DNA from: a virus
DNA: 64,000 nt
Direction: 5' to 3' (one strand)
Virus record (IMG/VR): IMGVR_UViG_3300033978_000480
Span: 93,527-157,526 of that record
In this document: positions 41,242-50,489 of the stretch, piece by piece
Numbering within the stretch: the stretch's first letter is position 1
Layout: each line of letters begins with the position of its first letter
Notes under the pieces: generated by a model
Told to the model about the DNA's origin: nothing
Database searches by the model: none
What the model saw: only the letters and a program-made list of their open reading frames with translations
Position numbers and translations under genes: made by a program

Positions 41242-44200
41242 ATGGACGGATTTGACTTTAACCAAACCGGCTATAAGCAGAACCAAACGGACCGGGCGTA
41301 CAATTACGCCCCGCCGGTATATTCGCCGTTCCAGAACCCGAATAACGTAGATAACGCGTTTGGGTATCTGGCAAATATGTATGGCCCGTCGCTGGTGCAG
41401 GGCATGGCGGGGCAAGATGCATTTCTGGCTCATCAAACGCCGAGTCAGGCTTTAGCCGACCAGCGCACTGCGTCTATTTACCAGCAGCAGGGCGCCAGAG
41501 CCACGGCATCCGCTAACATGGCCGGCAACCAAGCGGTCGCCACTCGCATGCTTGGTTTTCAGTCGCTTATGAACGGCGGAAGGCCAGCGACGCAATTAGA
41601 CCGCGAGCACGCGCAGGTTGGGGCAAGCGTAATTAATAATCCGGTATTTAAAGCATTTGCGGCCAGTCAAGTCGGTCCGGAGAACCTTGAAGATATGATG
41701 TTCGGCCGGCGCGGGGATCCGAGCGCTATCGCGGGATCAACGGGGCGCATGGGCTTTTTTCGCGCTGACGCGGCCACCGGCGACCGCCGTATGTCAGAGG
41801 CGTCGCGCGAGAGTTTTTCGCAGAACGTATATCAAAATCTATACGGACCAGACGCCAATCTAGACGAGATGCATGGTTTTAACGCCACGGCATCTGGCGC
41901 CATGATGGAAGATTTATTTCAGAAAGGAAAGTTGCCGCAAAGCTTAGGTAACATGACGGCGGCAGAACGTGTAAAAGCGATCAGCGGCGCGCAGCGCGAC
42001 GATAAAACGATGAGCCGCCTCGCAGACGAATTTGCGCACAAAGACCTAAGCGAGCGCGACTACGATTACGCGAACGCCACGGCGGAAGAGCAAAAAATAA
42101 TTCGGGCGGACAAAGTTGGTGGTTATAAAGATCGCCTAAACAAAACGTTCACTGAAATTGATAGATTTAAATCTGGCGATTCTCGGGCTAAGTCCGCAGA
42201 AGAGATCGAGCAGCTGGAGGGTTTTGGTTCAGCCGCAAATGCTGTAGACGCCCAGCGCACATCTAAAGCTATCAAAGAATATAACGGCGCTCTTTCGGCT
42301 ATCCGTGAGATCTTTGGCGATAGCGGGCAGTCTGGTGCACCGGTTCAACAATTAATGGCTAGCTTGCAGCAACTAACAAACGGGTCGCAAGGTGGGTTGT
42401 CGCAGGGCAAGGTCGAATCGCTCGTGCGCGAGATGCGTCTTGCCGCGCGCGATACGAATACCGATGTCGGCGCTTTAACCAAGATGATGTATGAAGACAA
42501 GGCAATTGGCGGTCAGCTAGGTCTTCAAGAAACAACAGTTGAGCAGGGAATGGCTGGCCGGCTACTGCACGGACAAGCTATGTCAGATGCAGGGGTATTT
42601 GAAAAAAGCGGTTACGGAAAATTACAGCGCGGAGAGGCTGAACAGCGACAACGCCAGATGAGCATGCGCGGAGACGCGTCTTCTGTCGGGCGTTCGCTAG
42701 CGGTGATCAACCGACTTGTGGCTGAAAACCCAGAGAAATATAAGGGCACAAAACTAGAAGCCGCGGCAAAAGCCTACCAATCCGGCGAAACAACTTTTAC
42801 ATACAACGGCGAGAAAACAAACTTAGCGGAACTAGCTGGAAAACAAGGCGTGGCCGGCGTATACAACATGGCCCGCGAGTCTGGCGCGGATAGTAGAACG
42901 TTGTACGCCTATACGCGCGACAAGATAGGTACCGAGGAGTACCTAAACGAGGGTTACGCGTACAAAGCGCAAAAATACGAACTGCAGCGCAATTTTTCAC
43001 GCTCCAATGAGGGTGCGCTGCGCGACAGGATGACGTCGAAAGAATTTAACGCGCTGCAGGGTGGCTTGTCTGATAAGGAATTCTCGCAGCGTAAAAATGA
43101 TTTGTCGAAGGGTTTCAGCTACGCCATGACGGGCATCGTTATGGACGAAACTGCCGACATGTCGTCAGAGCAGCGAATTGCTCATATGGAAAAGCGCGGG
43201 AAAGAAGAATTAACCAAATACTTCAAGAGTTCCCGCGGCGGCAACATGGGCGATAAAGAAGCACAAGCTGCGGCAGAAAAACACTTTAACGCAATGTACG
43301 GCGCAGATAAAAAAGAGCGCGCGTCGTCGTTGGCTGCTTCATATGCAGAAATCAGCGCCGTATCTGCTGACCGCACAAACGTGAACATAGAAGCCAATAA
43401 GCAGATGTACAACCAGCGCGCTATTGAAAACAAAGATGCGCAAGCAAAAGTAAATACACGCCGTGCGGACCGACTAAAAGACGCGTCTGCCGGTACAGAA
43501 TCGACACTGCTGCAGCGCGCCAGTGATGAGTTAGAGAATTTAGGGTCTGGCAATTCGGGCCAAGCGTCTGATGCATTGAAGCGCGTATTTAATGTTGTCT
43601 CAGAAGACAGCATATTGCAGAAGTATGCGCCAGATATGCAGGAAGGGCTTGTCGCTGTTTCTAAGTTAGATCGCTCCGCCACTACGTCGGCTAAAGATAT
43701 CAGCAAACTTGTTGATCAGGCGGAAGCAGAGCCAGACGGCGCCGCGGCAAAAACGTTGAAGCAAATGGCTGGATTTAAACCGGACCAGAAGTTAACCGAG
43801 GAAGAACAAGCCAGCCTTGGAAGTCGCGCGCTCATGCGTTCTGGCGAAACAGCCAAGGGCACCACAGACGCCGATCGAGCAGCAAACGAAGCCCGCCGGC
43901 AGCGCGCGACGACTATGTTTAAAGCGTTTAATACAGGCAAGCAAGAAGACGTTATGGCTGGCGCCCGCGCTTTAGCTAAAGAAACGCTAGGGGCAGACGC
44001 GGATAAAGACAAGCTAGACGAATTTGCGAAAGCAGCCTTAAACGACGACACAACCGCGTTTGAGAAAAAAATGCAGGGCGGTTTATTCGGCGGCAAACTC
44101 AGCGACGAAAAACAAGAGTCGGCACGTAGTGTGGCGCGGGCGCTCCGTGCGTCTAGGGCTATGGGCGGGTTGAGCGCGGCTGGTTTAGAGCAGACGGCGC

Positions 44201-45795
44201 AAGGCGTTGATTCTGCGCAAGAGCGGTCTGTAGCGAAAGCCAACGAGGTTACACGCGATATACGCGATAAGATAACAAAACAGGTTGAAAAGGGATTAGA
44301 TCAACCGGCATTTGACAAGATACAGCCCGATAACCAACCGGCAGACGTACGGGCCAACCAGCGTAAAGAATTTGTCCGCAACGCGAGCGAAACGTTGGCT
44401 GGCATCGCCGTCAACGAGATGGGCAGCGCAGAAAACTTATCGCCAGAAGAGCGCGCAGATTATATGCAGCGTCGTTCTGTTGAAGAGTTTACAAAGCACT
44501 TCACGCGAAAAGGTATGGTACCAGCGCGGGCCGAAGAGCAGGCTAAGAAACACTTCGCGGCGGCATTCGGTTCAGATAAAGAAACCGTTACGCGGCGCAT
44601 GAACGCTGTGTATGACACCACAATACAGGAAGCTAAAGCACGAGGACATGACACCGCGTTAGCCGCCACACCCGAACCGACCAAAGTTGACCCGGCAACC
44701 GGCAAATTAAATTACGACTACGAAAAGCTAGGTGTCACCAAAACACTGAGCGCCGATCAGAAAAAGTTAATGGATGAGGTCAGCAAAGACCCAACCGGCG
44801 GCGGTTTATCAGAAGCTATTGGTGACAAAAAGAAACGCGAACTTTTATTAACAATACCGGACGCGGCCGCTGTTGATCTGTTTGGCAAATTTACACCCGA
44901 AGCACAGCAAAAGGGTTTAGAAAATATCGACACGCTGCGTAACAGCCCGCTCGCGCAGATGACTTACGGTCTATCAGGCAAAGACACGCAAAATCTTGGC
45001 CGCATCCGTGACGCTATCGGAGCCAAGGCGCCGGGTGGTTTGTCGTCGCAGACTATTGATCCAGCGGCGGCCATAAATGCTGCGGGTGTACGCGCAGAAG
45101 ATATACGCGCTGCCTCGACCAACACCGGCATTATGGCTATGGGGATGGAACTGTTCGGCAGTGGCGGCTACGAAAAACACATGAAACAGCTCGAAGCAAC
45201 CGCCGTTGACGGCGAGATGTCGAAGCTGTACGACACGAAAGCTAAATCCGGCTGGTTTACAAACGAAAAAACATTTTCCGACAACGCGGACAAGATAAGG
45301 TATCGCGATCTGAGCCAGCGTCGTATGGAGTTAGAATCTGGCGATGAGCTAGGTTTTGTTGATAGACAAATCGCTGACGTAAAGGGTCGCGCTAAATCTG
45401 GTTGGTTTACAAGCGACAAAACGTTATCTGGCGAGGATCAAGAGCAGCTCGACTTTTTAACAAAACGGCGCGATTCACTAACACGCGGTGACGGAGAAAT
45501 GCGCGCGGGGTTAGACGCCGTACAAGCGAGCCGAGATTCAATTAAAGACTCGCAGCAGTTTAGCAGCATGCGTTCTGATCAGGTTGTACGGCAGCTTGAT
45601 TACAACCGCGACCGAGGAGACCCTCAAATGGGTGGTGGGCAAGGTGGGCGCGAGATGAGCATCAACGGTACGCTCACGCTCAACGGGCTGTCAGAGGCCG
45701 TGCTGCAAGCCAACGGCAAGCGCATGGAAGAAACACCAGACGGCGGCGCGCCAATCGATATGGCCCCGGGCAATACCGCATACAACGGCAGGTGA
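41242..45795 (+). CDS. Tape measure protein
   Basis: ATG 41242, with GAGG upstream, gives 1517 residues. It is long, helical, Gln/Ala/Lys-rich and placed after chaperone-like genes and before baseplate genes, as tape measures are. At about 0.15 nm per residue it predicts a tail near 230 nm. A unit of about 75 residues occurs twice (coding bases about 43132-43365 and 44401-44625; SSEQRIAHMEKRGKEELTKY versus SPEERADYMQRRSVEEFTKH). A shorter unit, AKSGWFTxxKT, occurs twice near 45242-45421. The C-terminus contains INGTLTLNG. No peptidase or lysozyme domain is recognised. Confidence 0.8.
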   Translation: MDGFDFNQTGYKQNQTDRAYNYAPPVYSPFQNPNNVDNAFGYLANMYGPSLVQGMAGQDAFLAHQTPSQALADQRTASIYQQQGARATASANMAGNQAVATRMLGFQSLMNGGRPATQLDREHAQVGASVINNPVFKAFAASQVGPENLEDMMFGRRGDPSAIAGSTGRMGFFRADAATGDRRMSEASRESFSQNVYQNLYGPDANLDEMHGFNATASGAMMEDLFQKGKLPQSLGNMTAAERVKAISGAQRDDKTMSRLADEFAHKDLSERDYDYANATAEEQKIIRADKVGGYKDRLNKTFTEIDRFKSGDSRAKSAEEIEQLEGFGSAANAVDAQRTSKAIKEYNGALSAIREIFGDSGQSGAPVQQLMASLQQLTNGSQGGLSQGKVESLVREMRLAARDTNTDVGALTKMMYEDKAIGGQLGLQETTVEQGMAGRLLHGQAMSDAGVFEKSGYGKLQRGEAEQRQRQMSMRGDASSVGRSLAVINRLVAENPEKYKGTKLEAAAKAYQSGETTFTYNGEKTNLAELAGKQGVAGVYNMARESGADSRTLYAYTRDKIGTEEYLNEGYAYKAQKYELQRNFSRSNEGALRDRMTSKEFNALQGGLSDKEFSQRKNDLSKGFSYAMTGIVMDETADMSSEQRIAHMEKRGKEELTKYFKSSRGGNMGDKEAQAAAEKHFNAMYGADKKERASSLAASYAEISAVSADRTNVNIEANKQMYNQRAIENKDAQAKVNTRRADRLKDASAGTESTLLQRASDELENLGSGNSGQASDALKRVFNVVSEDSILQKYAPDMQEGLVAVSKLDRSATTSAKDISKLVDQAEAEPDGAAAKTLKQMAGFKPDQKLTEEEQASLGSRALMRSGETAKGTTDADRAANEARRQRATTMFKAFNTGKQEDVMAGARALAKETLGADADKDKLDEFAKAALNDDTTAFEKKMQGGLFGGKLSDEKQESARSVARALRASRAMGGLSAAGLEQTAQGVDSAQERSVAKANEVTRDIRDKITKQVEKGLDQPAFDKIQPDNQPADVRANQRKEFVRNASETLAGIAVNEMGSAENLSPEERADYMQRRSVEEFTKHFTRKGMVPARAEEQAKKHFAAAFGSDKETVTRRMNAVYDTTIQEAKARGHDTALAATPEPTKVDPATGKLNYDYEKLGVTKTLSADQKKLMDEVSKDPTGGGLSEAIGDKKKRELLLTIPDAAAVDLFGKFTPEAQQKGLENIDTLRNSPLAQMTYGLSGKDTQNLGRIRDAIGAKAPGGLSSQTIDPAAAINAAGVRAEDIRAASTNTGIMAMGMELFGSGGYEKHMKQLEATAVDGEMSKLYDTKAKSGWFTNEKTFSDNADKIRYRDLSQRRMELESGDELGFVDRQIADVKGRAKSGWFTSDKTLSGEDQEQLDFLTKRRDSLTRGDGEMRAGLDAVQASRDSIKDSQQFSSMRSDQVVRQLDYNRDRGDPQMGGGQGGREMSINGTLTLNGLSEAVLQANGKRMEETPDGGAPIDMAPGNTAYNGR

Positions 45796-45798
45796 TAT

Positions 45799-46254
45799 AT
45801 GCCAGCAATTTTTAGCCCGTGTTTGGGCGCAATAGCAAAAGTACCCGGCTGCGAAGGCGAGGCGGCGTTTGCGATTAGTTTTGGCGGCGGCGCAAAGCTC
45901 ACCGCCCCTATGACCGGTTTTGTTTTAGAGCAAAACGGAAACTATCAGTTCTTGCACACGGTAAATGATTTTATTTACGTATATGCGTTCGGTGACAGGG
46001 TGGGCGAGTTACTGATATCTGGCATTGGTTTTGTGAAAGCCTGTCCCGGCGCCGACTCTGCGAAATTATGCACCGTGTTCGATTTCTACCAGAACAATAA
46101 AATATCAAAAAAGGGCGACCTGACCGTCTCAATCGGCGACTGCCAAGATGCAACGTTTTTTGCGTTTTTAACGGGCATGCGTTTAGAGATGCAAGATCCG
46201 ACAACGCTAGTCGGACAATGGTCACTTCGCTTTAGCATCGTACCGAAGAAGTAG
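45799..46254 (+). CDS. Tail tube-fold or baseplate protein
   Basis: A compact 151-residue beta-rich protein 3 bases after the tape measure stop. It has ALSO-like alternating strands such as LTAPMTGFVLEQNGNYQFLH, FGDRVGELLISGIGFVKAC and QWSLRFSIVPKK. The size and fold character resemble proteins that cap or initiate the tail tube at the baseplate. The function is inferred from position between tape measure and hub genes. Confidence 0.5.
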   Translation: MPAIFSPCLGAIAKVPGCEGEAAFAISFGGGAKLTAPMTGFVLEQNGNYQFLHTVNDFIYVYAFGDRVGELLISGIGFVKACPGADSAKLCTVFDFYQNNKISKKGDLTVSIGDCQDATFFAFLTGMRLEMQDPTTLVGQWSLRFSIVPKK

Positions 46255-46256
46255 CC

Positions 46257-47084
46257 ATGATAAATCACGGACGCACGTTGTTGCTAAACATTTTCGCGCA
46301 AAGCGCCGGCACACGAGATGCCGGCTACGAATACATACCACCCGCGTTTCGACCGCTGGTTATACCGTCGGCGCTGCGTATTGTGCGTGGAGTATTATTT
46401 GGCAAACAACCTGACCAACGATTTTTGAATCTGCGGGCCCGAGAACTACTGAGCTATATCCATCAAACAGAATTAGCGCAATATCTTTACGCACTTGACA
46501 GCCGTATAACATACTGGCCTGAACAAGAAACAACGACGTTCAAGTACGAACCAAAAGTTACCGTAAAACAAAGAACAGGGCCGCAGACGCCAATTGCGTT
46601 TAGCGGTGACTTCGTCGTAGGCAATGCTGGCGGAAAAGCAGCCCGCGAGTTTCTGGTACAGCTAGCCGCGTCTGCGCAGGAAAACCTACATATTGCTGTG
46701 ACAGAAGTGGGTGCGATTACAACAACGTATACGCAAATCTCCAACCTCACAAATATGCCGGTAATTACACTACCTGAAACACAGATAAAGTTCCGCATCA
46801 ACAATATGCCAAACGTGTCTGCGCCGGCAAACGGCACGCAACTGGCTACGTGGTCCATAGCGCTAGCTGCGAATCCGCCGCCGGCCATCACCACGCTAAT
46901 GCCGACGTTAGAGCTGCTCGGAGAACCTGTGTTTTTAGAGCTTTTTGGTGTCGAACCCGCTGAACCTTATGCCACGTTTAAAAACGTATGGTTTGACCAC
47001 CCGCTTCCGGCCTACAAGCTCGCCGGACTAACGTTAGCGTTTATCTACCGCCTAGAAGAAGTAAGGTTGCACCGCAATGGCTGA
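46257..47084 (+). CDS. Baseplate-module protein, unknown
   Basis: A 275-residue protein starting 2 bases after the previous stop. A helical N-terminal half with LNLRARELLSYIHQTELAQY is followed by a beta-rich half (PVITLPETQIKFRINNMPNV) and a C-terminal segment (AYKLAGLTLAFIYRLEEVRL). It overlaps the next gene, a hub protein, by 8 bases. No family is recognised; a baseplate structural part is the best guess. Confidence 0.45.
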   Translation: MINHGRTLLLNIFAQSAGTRDAGYEYIPPAFRPLVIPSALRIVRGVLFGKQPDQRFLNLRARELLSYIHQTELAQYLYALDSRITYWPEQETTTFKYEPKVTVKQRTGPQTPIAFSGDFVVGNAGGKAAREFLVQLAASAQENLHIAVTEVGAITTTYTQISNLTNMPVITLPETQIKFRINNMPNVSAPANGTQLATWSIALAANPPPAITTLMPTLELLGEPVFLELFGVEPAEPYATFKNVWFDHPLPAYKLAGLTLAFIYRLEEVRLHRNG

Positions 47085-48711
47085 TCCGTACGTCTATGCA
47101 AAGTTTAAGCTCAAAGCTGTAATCGGCGGACACACGTTTGAAGACATCGTGTCGATGTCGGCTACGTTTGGTTTAAATAGCATTCCAACCGCAACACTGA
47201 CAGTCGCCGTCGGGCACGACGCGCGTAGCGGGCGGTCAAAAAAGGCGACGATTCATACAGCGCGCAAAAGTCTTAAACCCCGCGACAAAGCGGTTGTCAC
47301 ATTAACAATCTCGCCGACCGAGGGTAATACCTCAAAAATGGAAGAAGGCGAATTCGTTATTTTTGACGGAATGCTCGCGGGTATTGGGTATCAACGATCG
47401 CACAATAACGCGAACTACACCATTCAACTAATACACTGGCTTGACGACCTAAATAACTCGTCTGCGTTAAACGGCAATTGGTTTCCGAATGCGCCGTATA
47501 GCATGGCCACGAACGCCGCATTTTATGCGCTAGAGCTTGGTGAAGGCGGCGGGGCCGGTGGCGATCAGTGGTCGTCTGTGCCTGCTATTGATATCAACGG
47601 TGATCATATTAACAAAGGTCAAATTGAATCCGACCTTTGGGGTAACGTGATCAAACCAGTGTTCGAAAAAATTGCGCAGTACCCATTACCAAACGACAAG
47701 CCAAATGACGCAGCTATTAAAGCGTTAGAGCGCATACCGAACGGTGCGCCTTTTAATACTCCGCTGCGTTTAGATCTTGAAGGTTTAAACGCAAATGATA
47801 TTGAGTTGTCTGTGCGCACAGCGTTAACGAAAGACTCGCTTGATTCGTTTGCATATACGTCTTTCTGGGGAAAACTTGTTGGAGAGTATGCTGCGGCGTT
47901 TTTCTTTGCCGTATCTCCCGGCATCGAGCACGCATGTGTTATTCCGTTTTTTGGCGGTTTGAAGTTTGAAGACGGAGCCGCAGGCGCAAAAACAATTTAT
48001 GGCGACGAGTATAGTTATGCGAACTTTAATGCTAGCTTAACGCAGCTACTGGAAAGCGTAATGGTCTTTTGGCCATCGCAGTCCGACCCGATGTTGGGCA
48101 CGGGCGGCGAGACGCAGTCGATCGATTCGTTTACTTTCCCGGTAGGCGAATACCCCAAAGGCGCAGCAGGAGAAGATAAGCCGGGACTTAAGTTGTTCAA
48201 GGATCTGCCGCCGTGGCTAGCGAATATCTCTCCTTGGCCCGTGTACACAGGTCCGACAACCGGTATTAAGGGCAAGTTACCGGGAGATTGCTTAGCGCCA
48301 CAAACGGGCGAATCAGATCCACCACCAAACTGGCTACCGCCTGCTGAAGCGGCTGACGAGATGACAGATAAAGTGGCAGAGCGATTTGCGCACCACTGGT
48401 ATAAAACTGAACTGCTCGGTCAACGTTACGGCGAGCTATCGGGCAAATTACGATTTGATATCGCGCCCGGCAGCATAGTCAAAATAGAAATGCCGACAAC
48501 TGAAATCGAGTCTGACGGTTTTATGGTTGCGGCTGTGACGCAGGTTTCATACGCAATCAACGCAGAGCGCGCGCTGGCCGGCACGTCTTTTGCGCTGTCG
48601 TATTTACGTACAGTAGAAGAAGATAATGATAGTTTAATCACCCACTCATTTGCGCCGTTATACAAAGAAGGCACAAAATGGCACGGCGGACCACTCAAGA
48701 AGAATCCTTAA
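47077..48711 (+). CDS. Baseplate hub protein (gp27/gpD-like)
   Basis: The sequence is 544 residues long. The N-terminus (AKFKLKAVIGGHTFEDIVSM, SIPTATLTVAVGH) has the strand pattern of phage hub proteins that form the ring above the spike. A second beta-domain (EEGEFVIFDGMLAGIGYQRS, YTIQLIHWLDDLNNSSALNG) follows. A large central region and a C-terminal domain (SGKLRFDIAPGSIVKIEMPT, DGFMVAAVTQVSYAINAERA) complete it. It overlaps the upstream gene, and its end overlaps the sigma-like gene. The hub would hold the spike and attach the tube. Confidence 0.65.
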   Translation: MADPYVYAKFKLKAVIGGHTFEDIVSMSATFGLNSIPTATLTVAVGHDARSGRSKKATIHTARKSLKPRDKAVVTLTISPTEGNTSKMEEGEFVIFDGMLAGIGYQRSHNNANYTIQLIHWLDDLNNSSALNGNWFPNAPYSMATNAAFYALELGEGGGAGGDQWSSVPAIDINGDHINKGQIESDLWGNVIKPVFEKIAQYPLPNDKPNDAAIKALERIPNGAPFNTPLRLDLEGLNANDIELSVRTALTKDSLDSFAYTSFWGKLVGEYAAAFFFAVSPGIEHACVIPFFGGLKFEDGAAGAKTIYGDEYSYANFNASLTQLLESVMVFWPSQSDPMLGTGGETQSIDSFTFPVGEYPKGAAGEDKPGLKLFKDLPPWLANISPWPVYTGPTTGIKGKLPGDCLAPQTGESDPPPNWLPPAEAADEMTDKVAERFAHHWYKTELLGQRYGELSGKLRFDIAPGSIVKIEMPTTEIESDGFMVAAVTQVSYAINAERALAGTSFALSYLRTVEEDNDSLITHSFAPLYKEGTKWHGGPLKKNP

Positions 48712-49532
48712 TCATGCAATCACCAACACCAAAACCGGCTGGCATGCCATCTATTCTGGGTGACGTCCCGGCGCCATTCTCAGCGAAACGTCCTGCAGGC
48801 GTGGGTGAAGACTTTGACACCCTTTATCCGCAGTGGCAGACAACGCGCACGCCAGAAAATAACACCGCAATTTTAAAGACATTACAGCCTGTCATAGACA
48901 CGGCTGTAATGAGCTATGCCGGGCAAGCAGCCAGCCCGACGATCCGGTCACGCGCGAAGCTCATGGCGCTCAAAGCGCTTGATACGTACGACCCGCAACG
49001 CGGCAACGTCCGCACGCATCTTTTATCGCAGATGCAGAGCTTACGGCGGCTATCTGCGCAGACACAGAATATTATTTCTATTCCAGAACAAGTTAGCTTA
49101 GATTTTTCGCGGCTGAGTGAGAACGAGAACGAGCTGCGCGATCAGCTAGGGCGAGACCCTGCCGATGACGAACTAGCCGACGCAACAGGTCTATCTGTTC
49201 GCCGTATTCGAAAAATACGCGCATTTAATCAGCCGGTCGCAGAAGGCATGACAACTCGTGATGTCGGCCCGGATGATAATTATGGCGGCGACTCGGCCAG
49301 TAACATACCCGGCAGCACCCGCTCGGCTGATGCGTGGTTCAAATTTGTATACGAAGATTTGAGCCCCGTTGACCGTCTGATTGCCGATATGACGCTAGGA
49401 CGCAATGGCCGAAAAAAGACAAGCACGCAAGACATAGCGCGGCGTTTAAACATTACCCCCGGGGCAGTAAGTCAACGCGCGGCAAAAATTCAAACAATGC
49501 TCGATAAGCAGTACACGCACGGCGGATTTTAA
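48678..49532 (+). CDS. Sigma-factor-like protein encoded in the baseplate operon
   Basis: A 284-residue protein. ATG 48678 has GAAGG 6 bases upstream and overlaps the hub gene by 34 bases; a second ATG at 48714 has a weaker site. Residues about 65-135 resemble sigma region 2 (KLMALKALDTYDPQRGNVRT, HLLSQMQSLRRL, NIISIPEQV). Residues about 148-180 match region 3 (LRDQLGRDPADDELADATGL). Residues about 226-280 match region 4 with a helix-turn-helix (LSPVDRLIADMTLG, TSTQDIARRLNITPGAVSQR). A role as specificity subunit of the phage polymerase encoded at 10.7-18 kb is inferred. Its place among baseplate genes may mean late expression or packaging. Confidence 0.75.
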   Translation: MARRTTQEESLIMQSPTPKPAGMPSILGDVPAPFSAKRPAGVGEDFDTLYPQWQTTRTPENNTAILKTLQPVIDTAVMSYAGQAASPTIRSRAKLMALKALDTYDPQRGNVRTHLLSQMQSLRRLSAQTQNIISIPEQVSLDFSRLSENENELRDQLGRDPADDELADATGLSVRRIRKIRAFNQPVAEGMTTRDVGPDDNYGGDSASNIPGSTRSADAWFKFVYEDLSPVDRLIADMTLGRNGRKKTSTQDIARRLNITPGAVSQRAAKIQTMLDKQYTHGGF

Positions 49533-49542
49533 GGAGTAACAT

Positions 49543-50004
49543 ATGGCCCCCGGAACAGGAACGTCAAAAGGACAGCTCGACGGCAAATTCACCGCACGAA
49601 TTGAAGAGCTAGAGCAACGCGCACAAAAAATGTCGGAGTCTTTCAAGACTACCGATCTGCGGCCGTGGCACACACCGGAGGACATGAAAGGTTACGACCT
49701 ACTTGACGTGCCGGGCATACACGAGCCGTCTTGGAATCGCGATAACATTAATCAGCTGTATTCTGAGTCGATTTTGGCGGGGCCGGGGAAAACAGGTGGC
49801 ACCACGGGCGATTTAATCGCTATGAAGTGGCAGGCTGATTTTATGGCCGCAGAAGAGCGGGCATGGCGCACACGGCACGCCAGTTTTGTTCGCTGCGCGT
49901 GCTTTATGCACGGCCGACTTGACGGGCACGGGAAGTCAGGAATAAGTGTGTTCTCGTTCTTCAAGGATGGTGTAAACTCATACATTAAAGCCGGACAGTC
50001 GTAA
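49543..50004 (+). CDS. Baseplate-module hypothetical protein
   Basis: A 153-residue protein with AAGGAG 7 bases upstream. A charged coiled-coil-like N-terminus (RIEELEQRAQKMSESF) is followed by a Trp/Pro/Asp-rich middle (RPWHTPEDMKGYDLLDVPGI) and a C-terminal part with two Cys. No family is recognised. It lies between the sigma-like gene and the gp25-like wedge gene. Confidence 0.45.
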   Translation: MAPGTGTSKGQLDGKFTARIEELEQRAQKMSESFKTTDLRPWHTPEDMKGYDLLDVPGIHEPSWNRDNINQLYSESILAGPGKTGGTTGDLIAMKWQADFMAAEERAWRTRHASFVRCACFMHGRLDGHGKSGISVFSFFKDGVNSYIKAGQS

Positions 50005-50014
50005 AGGTCTGTAA

Positions 50015-50482
50015 ATGAGCATAGCTGACTACGCAAATCGAAAATACGATTTTCTTGCTTTTCAAAACGTCAACACGGCGCGCGAAAGCAAGTTAGGGCT
50101 CATGCTCTATGACGAGGACACGAGCGGTAAAATTTGCGTAGGTATACAGAAACTGGCACAGCGCTGGACCCTTGAATTTCTCACTGAAAAAGGATCCATG
50201 ACCGGCTTATCGACCCGCGGCTGCGACTTTATGACGCTTGTGCGGCGCGGGCAACTTCACACACAGCTGGATGTGACGCAAAGCTTTTACGCGTCGGCAA
50301 TACGCATTCGATCAACACTGCAGGCCGAAGAATACGCTGGGATGCCTGACGACGAAAAACTATCTGACGCGGATTTAATCTCCGTAGCGATCCTTCCCGG
50401 ATACATAAACATACGCGTTATGGTTGAGAGCGTAGCGGGGAATGAGCGCGCAATAATTCTACCAATAGAAACACTGCCGTAG
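50015..50482 (+). CDS. gp25/gpW-like baseplate wedge protein
   Basis: This protein has 155 residues, with AAAGG upstream. KICVGIQKLAQRWTLEFLTE, then KGSMTGLSTRGCDF, recalls the gp25/gpW pattern 'I..LL.T..GS....R..GSDF'; the C-terminal strands (PGYINIRVMVESVAGNERAI) also fit. It lies directly before a gp6/J-like gene, the conserved neighbour pair in contractile tails, which strengthens the call. Confidence 0.6.
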   Translation: MSIADYANRKYDFLAFQNVNTARESKLGLMLYDEDTSGKICVGIQKLAQRWTLEFLTEKGSMTGLSTRGCDFMTLVRRGQLHTQLDVTQSFYASAIRIRSTLQAEEYAGMPDDEKLSDADLISVAILPGYINIRVMVESVAGNERAIILPIETLP

Positions 50483-50489
50483 GTGTCAT

